Positions 38,506 through 48,929 of a stretch of DNA of 56,571 nucleotides are shown in pieces (position 1 is the first letter of the stretch; each line of letters starts with the position of its first letter). The notes below the pieces were generated by a model. The model was given only the letters and a program-made list of their open reading frames with translations. It made no database searches and had not been told where the DNA came from. The stretch is taken from positions 27,912-84,482 of the forward strand of contig NHEX02000027.1 of NCBI GenBank assembly GCA_002171475.2. Direction: 5' to 3'. Origin of the DNA: Flavobacteriales bacterium TMED96. GTDB taxonomy: Bacteria > Bacteroidota > Bacteroidia > Flavobacteriales > Flavobacteriaceae. A program made the translations under genes and the position numbers.

Positions 38506-38909
38506 TTTTTTTTGAAGACAAAAATTAATTTATCAGGTGCTCTTACAGGTTTATTATTTATTGAATTTATAAATGCAAGATGAACTTTTCCAAGACAAAT
38601 TTTTTTGTTTTCAAAAGTTTCAATCTCATAGTTTAATTTTAATCTTGATACAGGTAACTCTTCTATTCCAACTTTGACAAAAAAAAGGTCATCGAATTTT
38701 AATGGAAATAGATATTTTATTTCTGAATAAATTACCGGGAATAAAATACCATTCTCTTCAATTTTTTTATAGGATATACCAAGTTTACTAAGCCAATCAA
38801 GCCTTGCCAATTCAAAATATTTTAAATAATTACTGTGGTGAACAAATCCCATTTGATCTGTTTCAGAATACCTAACTTTTAAAGATGATGTTTCAAATTG
38901 AAATTTCAA
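38493..38909 (-). CDS. Acyl-CoA thioesterase, 4HBT/YbgC family
   Basis: 'VRYSETDQMGFVHHSNYLKYFELARLDWL'. Confidence 0.92.
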   Translation of the reverse strand: MKFQFETSSLKVRYSETDQMGFVHHSNYLKYFELARLDWLSKLGISYKKIEENGILFPVIYSEIKYLFPLKFDDLFFVKVGIEELPVSRLKLNYEIETFENKKICLGKVHLAFINSINNKPVRAPDKLIFVFKKNYEL

Positions 38910-39061
38910 AATTGTAAAAATTGACAGATCTTTAATTTCTAAAAAAAATAATTTAAAATCAATACCAAAACTTGTTTTTTTTTATTTTTTTTTTCAGCAT
39001 ATTTGATTAACCTAATTTAAAAACCAAAACATTATTAAAAAAAAATTATATAGTAATTTAA

Positions 39062-40489
39062 ATGCTTAAAACTGCTGAATCTTCATGGAATAATTGCCTA
39101 TCTTTTATAAAAGACAACATTCAGCCACAAGCCTATAAAACATGGTTTGAACCAATCAAACCCCTAAAATTATGTGACAATGCTCTAAGTATTCAGGTTC
39201 CAAGTAAGTTTTTTTATGAGTGGCTAGAAGAACATTACATAAAACTTTTAAAAATTGCTTTGACAAAAGAATTGGGAGAATCGGCTCGTCTAGTTTATGT
39301 AATTAAAATGGAAAATACTTATGGAAATAAAAAACCGTTTACTGAGAGTATTCCAAGTAATCAACAGGTAAATTTTCAATCCCAACGAGTAGATGCACCT
39401 CTAAATAGTTTAAATGGTCAACTAAAAAATCCTTTTGTTATTCCTGGAATTAGGAATTTAAACATAGAATCACAATTAAACCCAAACTATAATTTTCAAA
39501 ATTTTTTAGAAGGTGATTCAAATAGATTGGCTAGATCTGCCGGAATTGCCGTTGCAAATAAGCCAGGTGGCACCTCATTCAATCCATTATTAATTTTTGG
39601 AAATGTTGGTTTAGGAAAAACTCACTTGGCCCATGCAATAGGTGTAAAAATCAAAGAAAAGTTTCCTGATAAAACTGTTCTTTACATTTCCGCTGAAAAG
39701 TTTACGCAACAATATATAGAATCTGTTAAAAAAAATACAAGGAACGACTTCATACACTTTTACCAAATTATTGACATATTAATTGTAGATGATGTTCAAT
39801 TTTTGTCTGGTAAGTCGGGAACACAGGATGTTTTTTTTCACATTTTTAATCATCTTCATCAGAATGGTAAGCAAGTGATTATTACATCTGACAAAGCTCC
39901 TGTAGATATGCAAGACGTAGAACAGAGACTTCTATCAAGATTTAAATGGGGATTGTCAGCCGAATTGCAGCAACCAAATTATGAGACAAGATTTTCAATT
40001 CTTAAAAATAAGTTGTACAGAGATGGTGTAGTTATAGAAGATGAAATTGTTGATTACATCGCAAAAAACATAAAAAGTAACATTCGAGAATTAGAAGGTG
40101 CCATTATTTCTCTAATAGCTCAATCTTCATTTAACAAACTTGAAGTGACAATTGAATTAGCAAAAGAGATTGTAGAAAAATTTGTTAAAAATACAAAAAG
40201 AGAGGTTAGTATTGATTACATTCAGAAAGTAGTTTCGGAATATTTCCAAATGGATGTGCAAACACTTCAGTCAAAAACGAGGAAGAGACACATTGTACAA
40301 GCAAGGCAACTAGCTATGTATTTTGCAAAAAAATTTACTAAAGCCTCTTTGGCAAGTATAGGGAGTCAAATCGGTAAAAGAGACCATGCTACTGTTCTAC
40401 ATGCTTGTAAAACGGTAGACAATTTATCTTTCACAGATAAGCAATTTAGAAAATATGTTGAAGATTTAAATAAGAAATTAACCCTTTGA
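39062..40489 (+). CDS. dnaA: Chromosomal replication initiator protein DnaA
   Basis: 'NPLLIFGNVGLGKTHLAHAIG', 'DILIVDDVQFLSGKSGTQDVFFHIFNHLH', 'RKRHIVQARQLAMYFAKKFTKASLASIGSQIGKRDHATVLHA'. Confidence 0.98.
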   Translation: MLKTAESSWNNCLSFIKDNIQPQAYKTWFEPIKPLKLCDNALSIQVPSKFFYEWLEEHYIKLLKIALTKELGESARLVYVIKMENTYGNKKPFTESIPSNQQVNFQSQRVDAPLNSLNGQLKNPFVIPGIRNLNIESQLNPNYNFQNFLEGDSNRLARSAGIAVANKPGGTSFNPLLIFGNVGLGKTHLAHAIGVKIKEKFPDKTVLYISAEKFTQQYIESVKKNTRNDFIHFYQIIDILIVDDVQFLSGKSGTQDVFFHIFNHLHQNGKQVIITSDKAPVDMQDVEQRLLSRFKWGLSAELQQPNYETRFSILKNKLYRDGVVIEDEIVDYIAKNIKSNIRELEGAIISLIAQSSFNKLEVTIELAKEIVEKFVKNTKREVSIDYIQKVVSEYFQMDVQTLQSKTRKRHIVQARQLAMYFAKKFTKASLASIGSQIGKRDHATVLHACKTVDNLSFTDKQFRKYVEDLNKKLTL

Positions 40490-40490
40490 C

Positions 40491-40934
40491 ATGCATAAAC
40501 CTGGAAATGTTCTTATGGTTTGTCTAGGGAATATTTGCCGGTCACCACTCGCTCAAGGTGTTTTTGAGAATATGTCTAAAAATTTTAAAATTAAAGTAGA
40601 TTCTGCTGGTGTGGCAAGTTATCACGCTGGTTACCCGCCTGATAAAAGAAGTGTTAATATCGCACAAAAAAATGGAATTGATATTAGCATGCAAAAAGCA
40701 AGGCAGATTAGAACAAAAGATTTCAATAATTTTGATTATATTTTTGTAATGGACAAAGAAAACTTTCATGATGTTAGAGAACTTTTCTCATATCATAAAG
40801 CGAATTCCATAATTCAACTTTTAAATGATCCATTTGAGATTGAGGATCCTTATTATGGTGATGATAAAGGGTTTGAGATAGTTTATGATAAAATCTATCA
40901 GGGTTGTAAAAGAGTATTAAATAATTGGAAATAA
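40491..40934 (+). CDS. Low-molecular-weight protein-tyrosine-phosphatase
   Basis: 'VLMVCLGNICRSPLAQGVF', 'FVMDKENFHDV', 'DPFEIEDPYYGDDKGFE'. Confidence 0.95.
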   Translation: MHKPGNVLMVCLGNICRSPLAQGVFENMSKNFKIKVDSAGVASYHAGYPPDKRSVNIAQKNGIDISMQKARQIRTKDFNNFDYIFVMDKENFHDVRELFSYHKANSIIQLLNDPFEIEDPYYGDDKGFEIVYDKIYQGCKRVLNNWK

Positions 40935-41641
40935 AAAAACCAACACTTTATATAATACCAAATTTTATTGGAAGTAATGATAGTTTAGAAAATATATCTA
41001 AATATAATCTTAGAATTATAGATGAATTAAATTACTTCATCGTAGAAAGTGAAAAAAAATCAAGAAGATTTATAAAAAAAATTTTACCAACAAAAAATCA
41101 AGATGATTTAATTTTTTTTCAAATAAAAAAAAATAAAAACGATATCAATAATGAAAAATATTTAAAACCATTAATAAAGGGGCAAAACATGGGGCTAATG
41201 TCAGATTCAGGAAATCCTGTTATAGCAGATCCTGGTGCATCTATTATAAACACAGCACATGTTTTAAAAATTAATGTCAAACCTTTAGTTGGTCCATCTT
41301 CAATTCTTTTAGCATTAATCTCGTCTGGAATGAAAGGGCAAAGATTTACTTTTAATGGTTATCTACCAATAAATTCAAAAGAAAGAATTAAAAAGTTAAA
41401 ACTTTTAGAGAAAAAATCTAAAAAAAATGATGAAACTCAAATTTTTATTGAAACACCTTACAGAAATAATCAACTGTTAGATTTAACAAAAAAAGTTCTA
41501 TCTCAGAATACTCAACTTTCAATAGCGTCATGCTTGAACTCCAAAGACGAAAAAATTATTAGCTTATCAATTGTTGAATGGAAAAAAGAGGAGATTAATT
41601 TAAATAAGAAACCAACAGTTTTTTTGATAGATGCTAAATAA
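40925..41641 (+). CDS. SAM-dependent methyltransferase, RsmI-like tetrapyrrole methylase fold
   Basis: 'LMSDSGNPVIADPGASIINTAH', 'LVGPSSILLALISSGMKGQRFTFNGYLP', 'IFIETPYRNNQLL'. TTG start overlapping the preceding gene. Confidence 0.9.
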   Translation: MEIKKPTLYIIPNFIGSNDSLENISKYNLRIIDELNYFIVESEKKSRRFIKKILPTKNQDDLIFFQIKKNKNDINNEKYLKPLIKGQNMGLMSDSGNPVIADPGASIINTAHVLKINVKPLVGPSSILLALISSGMKGQRFTFNGYLPINSKERIKKLKLLEKKSKKNDETQIFIETPYRNNQLLDLTKKVLSQNTQLSIASCLNSKDEKIISLSIVEWKKEEINLNKKPTVFLIDAK

Positions 41642-41654
41642 CAATATCACATTA

Positions 41655-42674
41655 TTATTTTTTTCTTAACCAATTTAAATATACTCTCCTGTGATTATTA
41701 TGATCTCTTAAACTTTTTGAAAAAGAATGGTACCCTGGCTTATTTGGATTCGCAACAAAAAATAAATAATCATGTTTGCTGTAATTTAAAACTGCATCTA
41801 TTGAAGAAATATCCGGCATACAAATCGGACCTGGTGGTAAACCAAAATATCTATATGTATTATATTTCGAATCTACATCCAGATCTTTAAAAAAAACTCT
41901 TTTAATAATCCTTTTAAAATTTTTATCTTTTTCCTTTATTGAATAAATTACAGAAGGGTCCGCTTGTAATTTAATTTTTTTATTAATTCGATTCATATAT
42001 ACTCCTGCAATAATTGGTCTTTCTTCTTTAATTGAGGACTCTTTATTAACTATTGAAGCTAAGACACTTACTTGTATTGGTGTTAAGCTGATTTCTTTAG
42101 CCCTAGAAAGTCTTTTCTTATTCCAAAATTTTAGGTATTCCATATACATTCTTCTTTGAAAATTTTCAGCACTTACATTCCAAAACAACTCATATGAGTT
42201 TGGAATGTACATTGAGAGGGCATTATTGGTATTGAAACCATTTTGCATCAGAAATTCCTTATTTAATAGTTGATTAATCAAATTTAAGCTGTCTATTTCT
42301 AACTGTTTTGATATAACTGATGCTAAATTTTCAATCCTCTCTAAGTTGTTAAAAGTAAGTTTAATTGGAATATTGTCAACTCTTAAATTGTTTATCAGTT
42401 GATTGTTATTCATTGATTTTTCAATTACATATCTTCCAGGTTTTATATTTTTATCAAATTTTTTGAACTTAGATGCTAGCTTAAAACTTAGTTTAGACTT
42501 AAGATAAGGGCTTATGTCTTCTAAAAATTGACTGAAAGAAGTGTTTTTTTTAATATAAAATTCTAATCTTTTATTTTCAACCGAAATATTGATTGAGAAA
42601 AAAAGCCAATAAAAAATAATAATTGCAGATATTGAAAAAAAAGCTAAAAAGACAAATTTTGTTTTATTACTCAT
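41655..42674 (-). CDS. mltG: Endolytic transglycosylase MltG
   Basis: 'LASIVNKESSIKEERPIIAGVYMNRINKKIKLQADPSVIYSI', 'YNTYRYFGLPPGPICMPDISSIDAVLN'. Confidence 0.95.
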   Translation of the reverse strand: MSNKTKFVFLAFFSISAIIIFYWLFFSINISVENKRLEFYIKKNTSFSQFLEDISPYLKSKLSFKLASKFKKFDKNIKPGRYVIEKSMNNNQLINNLRVDNIPIKLTFNNLERIENLASVISKQLEIDSLNLINQLLNKEFLMQNGFNTNNALSMYIPNSYELFWNVSAENFQRRMYMEYLKFWNKKRLSRAKEISLTPIQVSVLASIVNKESSIKEERPIIAGVYMNRINKKIKLQADPSVIYSIKEKDKNFKRIIKRVFFKDLDVDSKYNTYRYFGLPPGPICMPDISSIDAVLNYSKHDYLFFVANPNKPGYHSFSKSLRDHNNHRRVYLNWLRKK

Positions 42675-43185
42675 TGCTCAAAATCTTCTGAAATAATAAT
42701 TCATCTATGTATTGACCATTAACATAATTCCAATCCTTCTTCACTCCAATCTCTAAATAACCTAGTTTTTTAAACAAATTCAAACTACTTTTATTATCTA
42801 CTCCGACGCTCACATATAATTGATGAATTTGTAAATCTTTTTTTGAAATATCTTCAATTAATTTAACTGATTCTAAAGCATAACCTTTTTTTCTATGAGT
42901 ATTAATTATAACTATACCAATACCTGCACGGTGATTTATAGGATCAAAGTCAAATAAGTCTATCAATCCAATAGGATTGTTATTTTCAATACTTATAACA
43001 AAACGAAACTGTTTTTCTAAAAAAATATCAAGGTTCGATTCCATAATATATTTTTCAAGATAGTGTTTTGAAAATGGTAATATTGTAGATGATATTTTCT
43101 GAAACTTACTATCGTTCTCAATTTTAAACAAAAATTCTAGATCATCTAATTCAAGTGCTCGAAGATTAATTTTATTTATCCCCAC
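42667..43185 (-). CDS. GNAT family N-acetyltransferase
   Basis: 'GIGIVIINTHRKKGYALESVKLI', 'VGVDNKSSLNLFKKLGYLEIGVKKDW'. Confidence 0.92.
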   Translation of the reverse strand: MGINKINLRALELDDLEFLFKIENDSKFQKISSTILPFSKHYLEKYIMESNLDIFLEKQFRFVISIENNNPIGLIDLFDFDPINHRAGIGIVIINTHRKKGYALESVKLIEDISKKDLQIHQLYVSVGVDNKSSLNLFKKLGYLEIGVKKDWNYVNGQYIDELLFQKILSNE

Positions 43186-43964
43186 TAGTACTCACCTTTA
43201 AATACAAAATTTGTAGGTCCTTCCAGATAAATATTTTTGTACCCTACATCACTGGCTTCAAACGAAATAAATAATTCACCACCTTTAGTTCGAATAATTA
43301 TTTCATTTTGAGTTGTTAAACCCATCGCATGCGCAGCAATTGCAACAGCAGTAGCACCTGTTCCACATGAGAGGGTTTCGTCTTCAACCCCACGCTCATA
43401 GGTTCTGACTTCAAATTTTTTGTCACTTATTTTATTGAAAAAGTTAACATTAGTACCATTAGGAGAGTATCTACTTGAAAAACGAATTGAAGAGCCCATT
43501 TTGGTTACAGATATTTTATTTAAATCTTTTATCATTTCTACATGGTGTGGTGAACCAGAATCTAAATATGCCTTGTTGTTAAATAAAATAACATCATCAA
43601 TATTTTTCATTTTTAAAGACACCAAATTTCTATTTGAAATTGTTGCCGTGTAAATTCCTTCAGAGGTTTCAATTTTTGCAATTTTTTCAACAATGCCTAA
43701 ACTTAAAGAAAACGTAAAAAGACATCTAGTTCCATTGCCGCATAATGAACTAGGTTGGCCATCCGAATTAAAGTAAAACATTTTAATATCCGCAACTGAA
43801 GATTTTTTTAAAACAATTAAACCATCAGATCCAACTCCAAAATTTCTGTTACAGATTTTTTTTATTGTATTAGTAGTTAAATTATAAATATTTTTTCTAT
43901 CATCTATCAAGACAAAATCATTTCCTCCTGATTCATATTTTTCAAATCTTATTTTCTTTGACAT
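43185..43964 (-). CDS. dapF: Diaminopimelate epimerase
   Basis: 'KYESGGNDFVLIDDR', 'FNSDGQPSSLCGNGTRC', 'TYERGVEDETLSCGTGATAVA'. Confidence 0.97.
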   Translation of the reverse strand: MSKKIRFEKYESGGNDFVLIDDRKNIYNLTTNTIKKICNRNFGVGSDGLIVLKKSSVADIKMFYFNSDGQPSSLCGNGTRCLFTFSLSLGIVEKIAKIETSEGIYTATISNRNLVSLKMKNIDDVILFNNKAYLDSGSPHHVEMIKDLNKISVTKMGSSIRFSSRYSPNGTNVNFFNKISDKKFEVRTYERGVEDETLSCGTGATAVAIAAHAMGLTTQNEIIIRTKGGELFISFEASDVGYKNIYLEGPTNFVFKGEY

Positions 43965-43994
43965 TTAATATTTTTATTGTTAAAATGGAGTTAA

Positions 43995-45416
43995 ATGAAA
44001 AATTGTAAATTTAATACGAAGTTATTATTTATAAAATTTGTAAAAAAAAAAAAATTGATGAAAACTTGCTTAAAATTTTGGTTTATCCTTCTAGCTTTTT
44101 TTTCGTGTAAAAATGAAAAAAAAACAAACACTGTTTTAAATGAATTTAAACATCGTCCCGTTAATCTTATTTCACAACTAAATAAGGTATCTAACCAACC
44201 TGTTAATTTCGTTGAAGCTGCTGAAAAAAGTATAAATGCTGTTGTTCATGTAAAAAACACTTCAACTGTTTCAGATGATTTTTCTTATTTGGATTATTTT
44301 TATGGAAGAAACAAAAGCCCCCAAAATAGAATTGGGACTGGTTCTGGAGTAATTGTATCACCTGATGGTTTTATTATAACTAACAATCACGTTATTGAGG
44401 ATGCAACTAGAATTGAAGTTACAACTAATGAGAATATAAGATACCAAGCAAAACTTGTGGGTACCGATCCATATACAGACATTGCAGTACTAAAAATTGA
44501 AACAAAAAAGGTTCTTCCCTATCTTTATTTTGCAGATTCAGATAATACAAAAATTGGTGAATGGGTTCTTGCTATAGGAAATCCATTCAACTTAAATTCT
44601 ACAGTTACTGCTGGAATAATTAGCGCCAAATCTAGAGATTTAAATAAACTTGATAGAAGGAATCAGTCTTTTATTCAAACCGACGCAGCTGTAAACCAAG
44701 GTAATAGTGGCGGTGCATTGGTTAATTTAAATGGTGAACTAATCGGAATTAATACAGCAATTACAACCATTTCAGGAGGTTTTGAAGGTTACTCTTTTGC
44801 TGTACCAAGCAATATAGCAAGAAAAGTTTTCGAGGATATAATCGAGTTTGGAACAAATCAAAAAGGCATGTTGGGTGTCCAGGGATTTGCTATTTCCCCA
44901 GAATTTGAAAAATTCATAAAAGAAAATAAGATTAAACAATCAGAGGGCTTTTATATTAGCAAAGTATTAGAAAATATGGGAGCTTTTAATGCCGGAATTA
45001 AAGAAGGTGATATTTTAATTTCTGTAGATGATATCAAAATTAAAAAGTTTTCAGATTTGACAGGATATCTCGAAAGCAAAAGGCCTGGCGATAGAGTAAC
45101 ACTTGGGTTTTTTAGAAATGATATTAAAAAATATTTAAAAGTAAAATTAGAAAAAACAAAAACTGTAGAGTTTTTAAATATGACTCTTTCTAATTTAACA
45201 AATAAGGAAAAAGAAGATTTAAAAATTAAAAGTGGATTAAGAATTGTAGATTCAGGAGAATTTTTAGAAGGTCAAATTGAAAACAATTCAATTTTAATAG
45301 ATATTAATGGTAATGTAATTGATGCCGTTGATCAAATTTTACAAATTAACCCCAATAGTGTAAGATGGATTACATATATAAATCCTAATGGAGAAAAAAT
45401 TCGATTAAGATTTTAA
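43995..45416 (+). CDS. HtrA/DegQ-like serine protease, predicted lipoprotein (likely start ATG 44058)
   Basis: 'MKTCLKFWFILLAFFSCKNEKK' lipobox; 'GSGVIVSPDGFIITNNHVIEDA', 'TDIAVLKI', 'QTDAAVNQGNSGGALVNLNGELIGINTAI'; PDZ domain. Confidence 0.94.
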   Translation: MKNCKFNTKLLFIKFVKKKKLMKTCLKFWFILLAFFSCKNEKKTNTVLNEFKHRPVNLISQLNKVSNQPVNFVEAAEKSINAVVHVKNTSTVSDDFSYLDYFYGRNKSPQNRIGTGSGVIVSPDGFIITNNHVIEDATRIEVTTNENIRYQAKLVGTDPYTDIAVLKIETKKVLPYLYFADSDNTKIGEWVLAIGNPFNLNSTVTAGIISAKSRDLNKLDRRNQSFIQTDAAVNQGNSGGALVNLNGELIGINTAITTISGGFEGYSFAVPSNIARKVFEDIIEFGTNQKGMLGVQGFAISPEFEKFIKENKIKQSEGFYISKVLENMGAFNAGIKEGDILISVDDIKIKKFSDLTGYLESKRPGDRVTLGFFRNDIKKYLKVKLEKTKTVEFLNMTLSNLTNKEKEDLKIKSGLRIVDSGEFLEGQIENNSILIDINGNVIDAVDQILQINPNSVRWITYINPNGEKIRLRF

Positions 45417-45429
45417 TTTATACCTAATT

Positions 45430-46101
45430 ATGAGAATTGATATACTTTCACTATTCCCTGAGATAATTAAAAGCTCCCTAGAATATTCAATTATCAAAAA
45501 GGCTCTAATAAAAGACCTAATATCTATCAATTATCATAATATCAGAGACCATTCGAATAATAAACAAAAAAAAGTTGACGACTACCAATATGGGGGTGGA
45601 AGCGGAATGGTTCTTATGATACAACCAATTTATGATTGCATAAAAAAATTAAAAGAAGAGAGAAATTACACAAATATTATCTATTTAACGCCCGATGGTG
45701 AGAAACTCGAACAAAGTACAAGCAATAAATTTTCTTTGTCAGAAAACATAATATTAATTTGTGGGCATTACAAAGGTATTGATCAAAGAATAAGAGAACA
45801 TTTAGTTACAGATGAAATTTCTATTGGTGATTACGTGTTATCTGGAGGAGAGTTAGCAGCAGCTGTTTTTTGTGATTCAATTATAAGACTTATACCAGGA
45901 GTTTTAGGAGATGAGTCATCAGCATTAACAGACAGTTTTCAGGACAACAGATTATCTGAACCCATTTATACTCGTCCAGAAAATTATGAAGGATTAAAAG
46001 TTCCGAAAATTTTAGTATCTGGTAACATTAAAGAAATTGAAAGGTGGAGAGATAAAAAATCCTTGGAAAGGACAAAGAAATACCGCCCAGGAATGCTATA
46101 A
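45430..46101 (+). CDS. trmD: tRNA (guanosine(37)-N1)-methyltransferase
   Basis: 'MRIDILSLFPEII', 'DYQYGGGSGMVLMIQPIYD', 'CGHYKGIDQRI', 'DEISIGDYVLSGGELAA', 'RRPGML'-like end 'KYRPGML'. Confidence 0.98.
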   Translation: MRIDILSLFPEIIKSSLEYSIIKKALIKDLISINYHNIRDHSNNKQKKVDDYQYGGGSGMVLMIQPIYDCIKKLKEERNYTNIIYLTPDGEKLEQSTSNKFSLSENIILICGHYKGIDQRIREHLVTDEISIGDYVLSGGELAAAVFCDSIIRLIPGVLGDESSALTDSFQDNRLSEPIYTRPENYEGLKVPKILVSGNIKEIERWRDKKSLERTKKYRPGML

Positions 46102-46137
46102 AATAGAGTTTAATAAAGCTATATTGGTTGTATAATA

Positions 46138-46168
46138 TTGTTTTGACAAAAAAATAATTGTACTTTTG
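46138..46168 (+). promoter_or_regulatory. Bacteroidota-type promoter TTG-N20-TACTTTTG for rplS
   Basis: TTG (46138-46140), 20-nt spacer, TACTTTTG (46161-46168) matching TAnnTTTG, shortly upstream of the rplS ATG at 46187. Confidence 0.6.
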
Positions 46169-46186
46169 CAATGTTTATCATTTAAT

Positions 46187-46537
46187 ATGAATGCGATAAT
46201 AAAAAGCATACAAGAAGAGCTTGTTGAGAACAAAAATTTTCCCACATTCAATGCAGGTGACACAATAACTGCCTACTACGAAATACGTGAAGGGGAAAAG
46301 GTAAGGGTTCAGTTTTTTAAAGGTGTAGTAATTCAAGTTAAAGGTCAAGGCCTAAACAAAACATTCACTATTAGAAAAATGTCTGGAACCTATGGAGTTG
46401 AAAGGATATTTCCCTTAAATATGCCTACTCTTCAAAAGATTGAGGTTAATAAAAAAGGGAAAGTTAGAAAATCTAGAATTTTTTATTTTAGAAAATTAAG
46501 AGGAAAAAAAGCTAAGATTAAAGAACGTCAATTTTAA
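46187..46537 (+). CDS. rplS: 50S ribosomal protein L19 (ORF track start 46166 is upstream of the likely ATG)
   Basis: 'FPTFNAGDTITAYYEIREGEKVRVQFFKGVVIQVKGQG...TFTIRKMSGTYGVERIFPL'. Confidence 0.97.
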   Translation: MNAIIKSIQEELVENKNFPTFNAGDTITAYYEIREGEKVRVQFFKGVVIQVKGQGLNKTFTIRKMSGTYGVERIFPLNMPTLQKIEVNKKGKVRKSRIFYFRKLRGKKAKIKERQF

Positions 46538-46563
46538 AAAAAGTCGCTCAAGCGGCTTTTTTT
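46536..46563 (+). terminator. Intrinsic terminator after rplS
   Basis: AAAAAAAGTCGC-TCAA-GCGGCTTTTTTT: 12-bp stem (one G-T), tetraloop, T-tract. Confidence 0.85.
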
Positions 46564-46580
46564 AATATTTATATTAAAAA

Positions 46581-47825
46581 ATGGTTAAAAAAATCGGAGT
46601 CAAAAATCCTGTAGTAGAAATGGATGGAGATGAAATGACAAGAGTCATCTGGAAATTCATAAAAGAAAAATTAATTCTTCCTTACTTAGATATTGAAATA
46701 AAATATTTTGATTTAGGAATAAAAAATAGAGATTTTACTAATGATTTAGTAACGGTTAAGGCTGCGGAAGCAATCAAGAAATTTAATGTAGGTATAAAGT
46801 GTGCTACAATTACACCTGATGAACAAAGAGTTCAAGAATACACATTGAAAAAAATGTGGCGTTCTCCAAATGGAACAATTAGAAACATTGTAGGTGGAAC
46901 TGTCTTTAGGGAACCTATTATAATGAAAAATATACCAAAATATGTTCAAGGGTGGAATAAACCAATCTGCATAGGAAGACACGCATTTGGAGATCAATAC
47001 AAAGCTACTGATATTGTTACCCATGGTAAGGGAACTTTGACTATGACTTTCACACCTGAGAATGGAGAAGAACCATTAACATGGGAAGTATATAACTTTA
47101 AGGAAGATGGAGTTGCTATGGCTATGTACAATATTGATTCATCAATTTATGGTTTTGCAAGATCTTGTATGAATCAAGCCATTTCAAAAAAATGGCCATT
47201 GTACTTGTCAACAAAAAACACAATTTTAAAAGCATATGATGGTAGATTTAAGGATATTTTTCATGATGTCTACGAAAATGAATTTAAAGAAAAGTTTAGA
47301 AAAGTTGGGATTTTTTATGAACACAGACTCATTGACGACATGGTAGCAGCAGCAATGAAATGGGAAGGTGGTTTTGTTTGGGCCTGCAAAAACTACGATG
47401 GTGATGTTCAGTCAGATACTGTTGCGCAAGGATTTGGATCTTTAGGATTGATGACGTCAACACTAGTAACTCCTGATGGAAATACACTTGAAGCAGAGGC
47501 CGCTCATGGAACAGTTACTAGACACTACAGAGAACATCAAAAAGGAAATCCAACTTCAACTAATCCTATAGCTTCAATTTTTGCATGGTCCCGTGGACTT
47601 GCACATAGGGCAAAATTAGATAAGAATTCAAAACTTAAAAAGTTTTCTCTTTTGTTAGAAGAAGTTTGTGTAAGAGTTGTTGAAAAAGGTTTTATGACAA
47701 AGGATTTAGCCTTATTAGTCCATAGGGAAAATTTAAATTCAAATCATTATTTAAATACTCAAGATTTTTTAAACCTAGTTAAAGACGATTTGGATCAGAA
47801 GTTAGATTTTTTAAACAAAAAATAA
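46581..47825 (+). CDS. icd: NADP-dependent isocitrate dehydrogenase (eukaryote-like IDH family)
   Basis: '[16 protein letters not shown]', '[39 protein letters not shown]', '[34 protein letters not shown]'. Confidence 0.97.
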   Translation: MVKKIGVKNPVVEMDGDEMTRVIWKFIKEKLILPYLDIEIKYFDLGIKNRDFTNDLVTVKAAEAIKKFNVGIKCATITPDEQRVQEYTLKKMWRSPNGTIRNIVGGTVFREPIIMKNIPKYVQGWNKPICIGRHAFGDQYKATDIVTHGKGTLTMTFTPENGEEPLTWEVYNFKEDGVAMAMYNIDSSIYGFARSCMNQAISKKWPLYLSTKNTILKAYDGRFKDIFHDVYENEFKEKFRKVGIFYEHRLIDDMVAAAMKWEGGFVWACKNYDGDVQSDTVAQGFGSLGLMTSTLVTPDGNTLEAEAAHGTVTRHYREHQKGNPTSTNPIASIFAWSRGLAHRAKLDKNSKLKKFSLLLEEVCVRVVEKGFMTKDLALLVHRENLNSNHYLNTQDFLNLVKDDLDQKLDFLNKK

Positions 47826-47845
47826 ACCTTAATCAATTAACAAAT

Positions 47846-48661
47846 ATGTCGATAATAAAAGTTACAGAACAAGATTCATTATATAATAATTTAGAAAATC
47901 TTTCTACAACCGAATTGATTAATTCAATTCATAGTGAAGACAAAAAAATTTGTTCTGCAATTCAAAAAGTTCTTCCTTTAATATCTAAACTTGTAGATGC
48001 ATTAGTTGAAAAACTTTCATCTGGTGGTAGATTGTTTTATCTTGGTGCAGGAACTAGCGGTAGGTTGGGTGTTTTAGATGCAACTGAATGCCCACCTACG
48101 TTCGGTACACCTAATTGGAAAGTTACTGGAGTAATAGCTGGGGGGACTAATGCTCTATTCCAAAGTGTCGAACATGCTGAAGATTCGACGACTCAGGCTT
48201 GGGAAGACCTTTGCAGTAGAAAAATAAATAAAAAAGATTTCGTAATTGGAATTGCTGCGTCTGGCACTACCCCGTATGTGGTTGAAGGGATAAAATCATG
48301 CTTTCATAAAGATATTATAACTGGGTCCATTTCTTGCAATCACAATACACCCTTATCAAAATTTTCAAAGTTTCCAATTGAGGTTGTAGTTGGCCCAGAA
48401 TTTATTACTGGTAGCACAAGAATGAAAGCTGGTACCGCTCAAAAAATGATTTTGAATATGATAACAACCTCAACAATGGTCAAACTAGGTCATATTAAAG
48501 GAAATAAAATGATTGATATGCAAACAAATAATAATAAACTTAAAGAAAGAGCAATAAGGATAATTAGTGAAACACTGAGTATATCAGATAATCAGGCTTT
48601 GGAATTATTTCAAAAGCATGGAAGTGTACGAAGTGTTGTAGAAAATCAAAGATTAAAATGA
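47846..48661 (+). CDS. murQ: N-acetylmuramic acid 6-phosphate etherase
   Basis: 'GGRLFYLGAGTSGRLGVLDATECPPTFG', 'GPEFITGSTRMKAGTAQKMILNMITT'. Confidence 0.97.
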   Translation: MSIIKVTEQDSLYNNLENLSTTELINSIHSEDKKICSAIQKVLPLISKLVDALVEKLSSGGRLFYLGAGTSGRLGVLDATECPPTFGTPNWKVTGVIAGGTNALFQSVEHAEDSTTQAWEDLCSRKINKKDFVIGIAASGTTPYVVEGIKSCFHKDIITGSISCNHNTPLSKFSKFPIEVVVGPEFITGSTRMKAGTAQKMILNMITTSTMVKLGHIKGNKMIDMQTNNNKLKERAIRIISETLSISDNQALELFQKHGSVRSVVENQRLK

Positions 48662-48885
48662 ATACTAATCTTTTCAAGAAGTCATTAAGGAAAATTTTTT
48701 ACTTTATGATTTTATGTTTTGTGTCTCCGGTCATAATTATGCAAGCTTTTAATAATCAGGAAAACGTTCTTTTTTTACCAGTTTTATTGTTTGGAATTTT
48801 CCTTTCATCAACCACTATCATAATTGGCTTTTTGGGTATAAACGAATTAGTAAAATCACTATTTGGAAAAATAAAGAAAGATTAA
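48658..48885 (+). CDS. Small membrane protein, DUF6095-like
   Basis: 75 aa, two TM segments; overlaps murQ (ATGA), the position seen for DUF6095 in Flavobacteriia. Confidence 0.7.
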   Translation: MNTNLFKKSLRKIFYFMILCFVSPVIIMQAFNNQENVLFLPVLLFGIFLSSTTIIIGFLGINELVKSLFGKIKKD

Positions 48886-48929
48886 TATATATTTACAAAT
48901 AAAAATTTTAAGTTAAAATTTTTAGAAAT

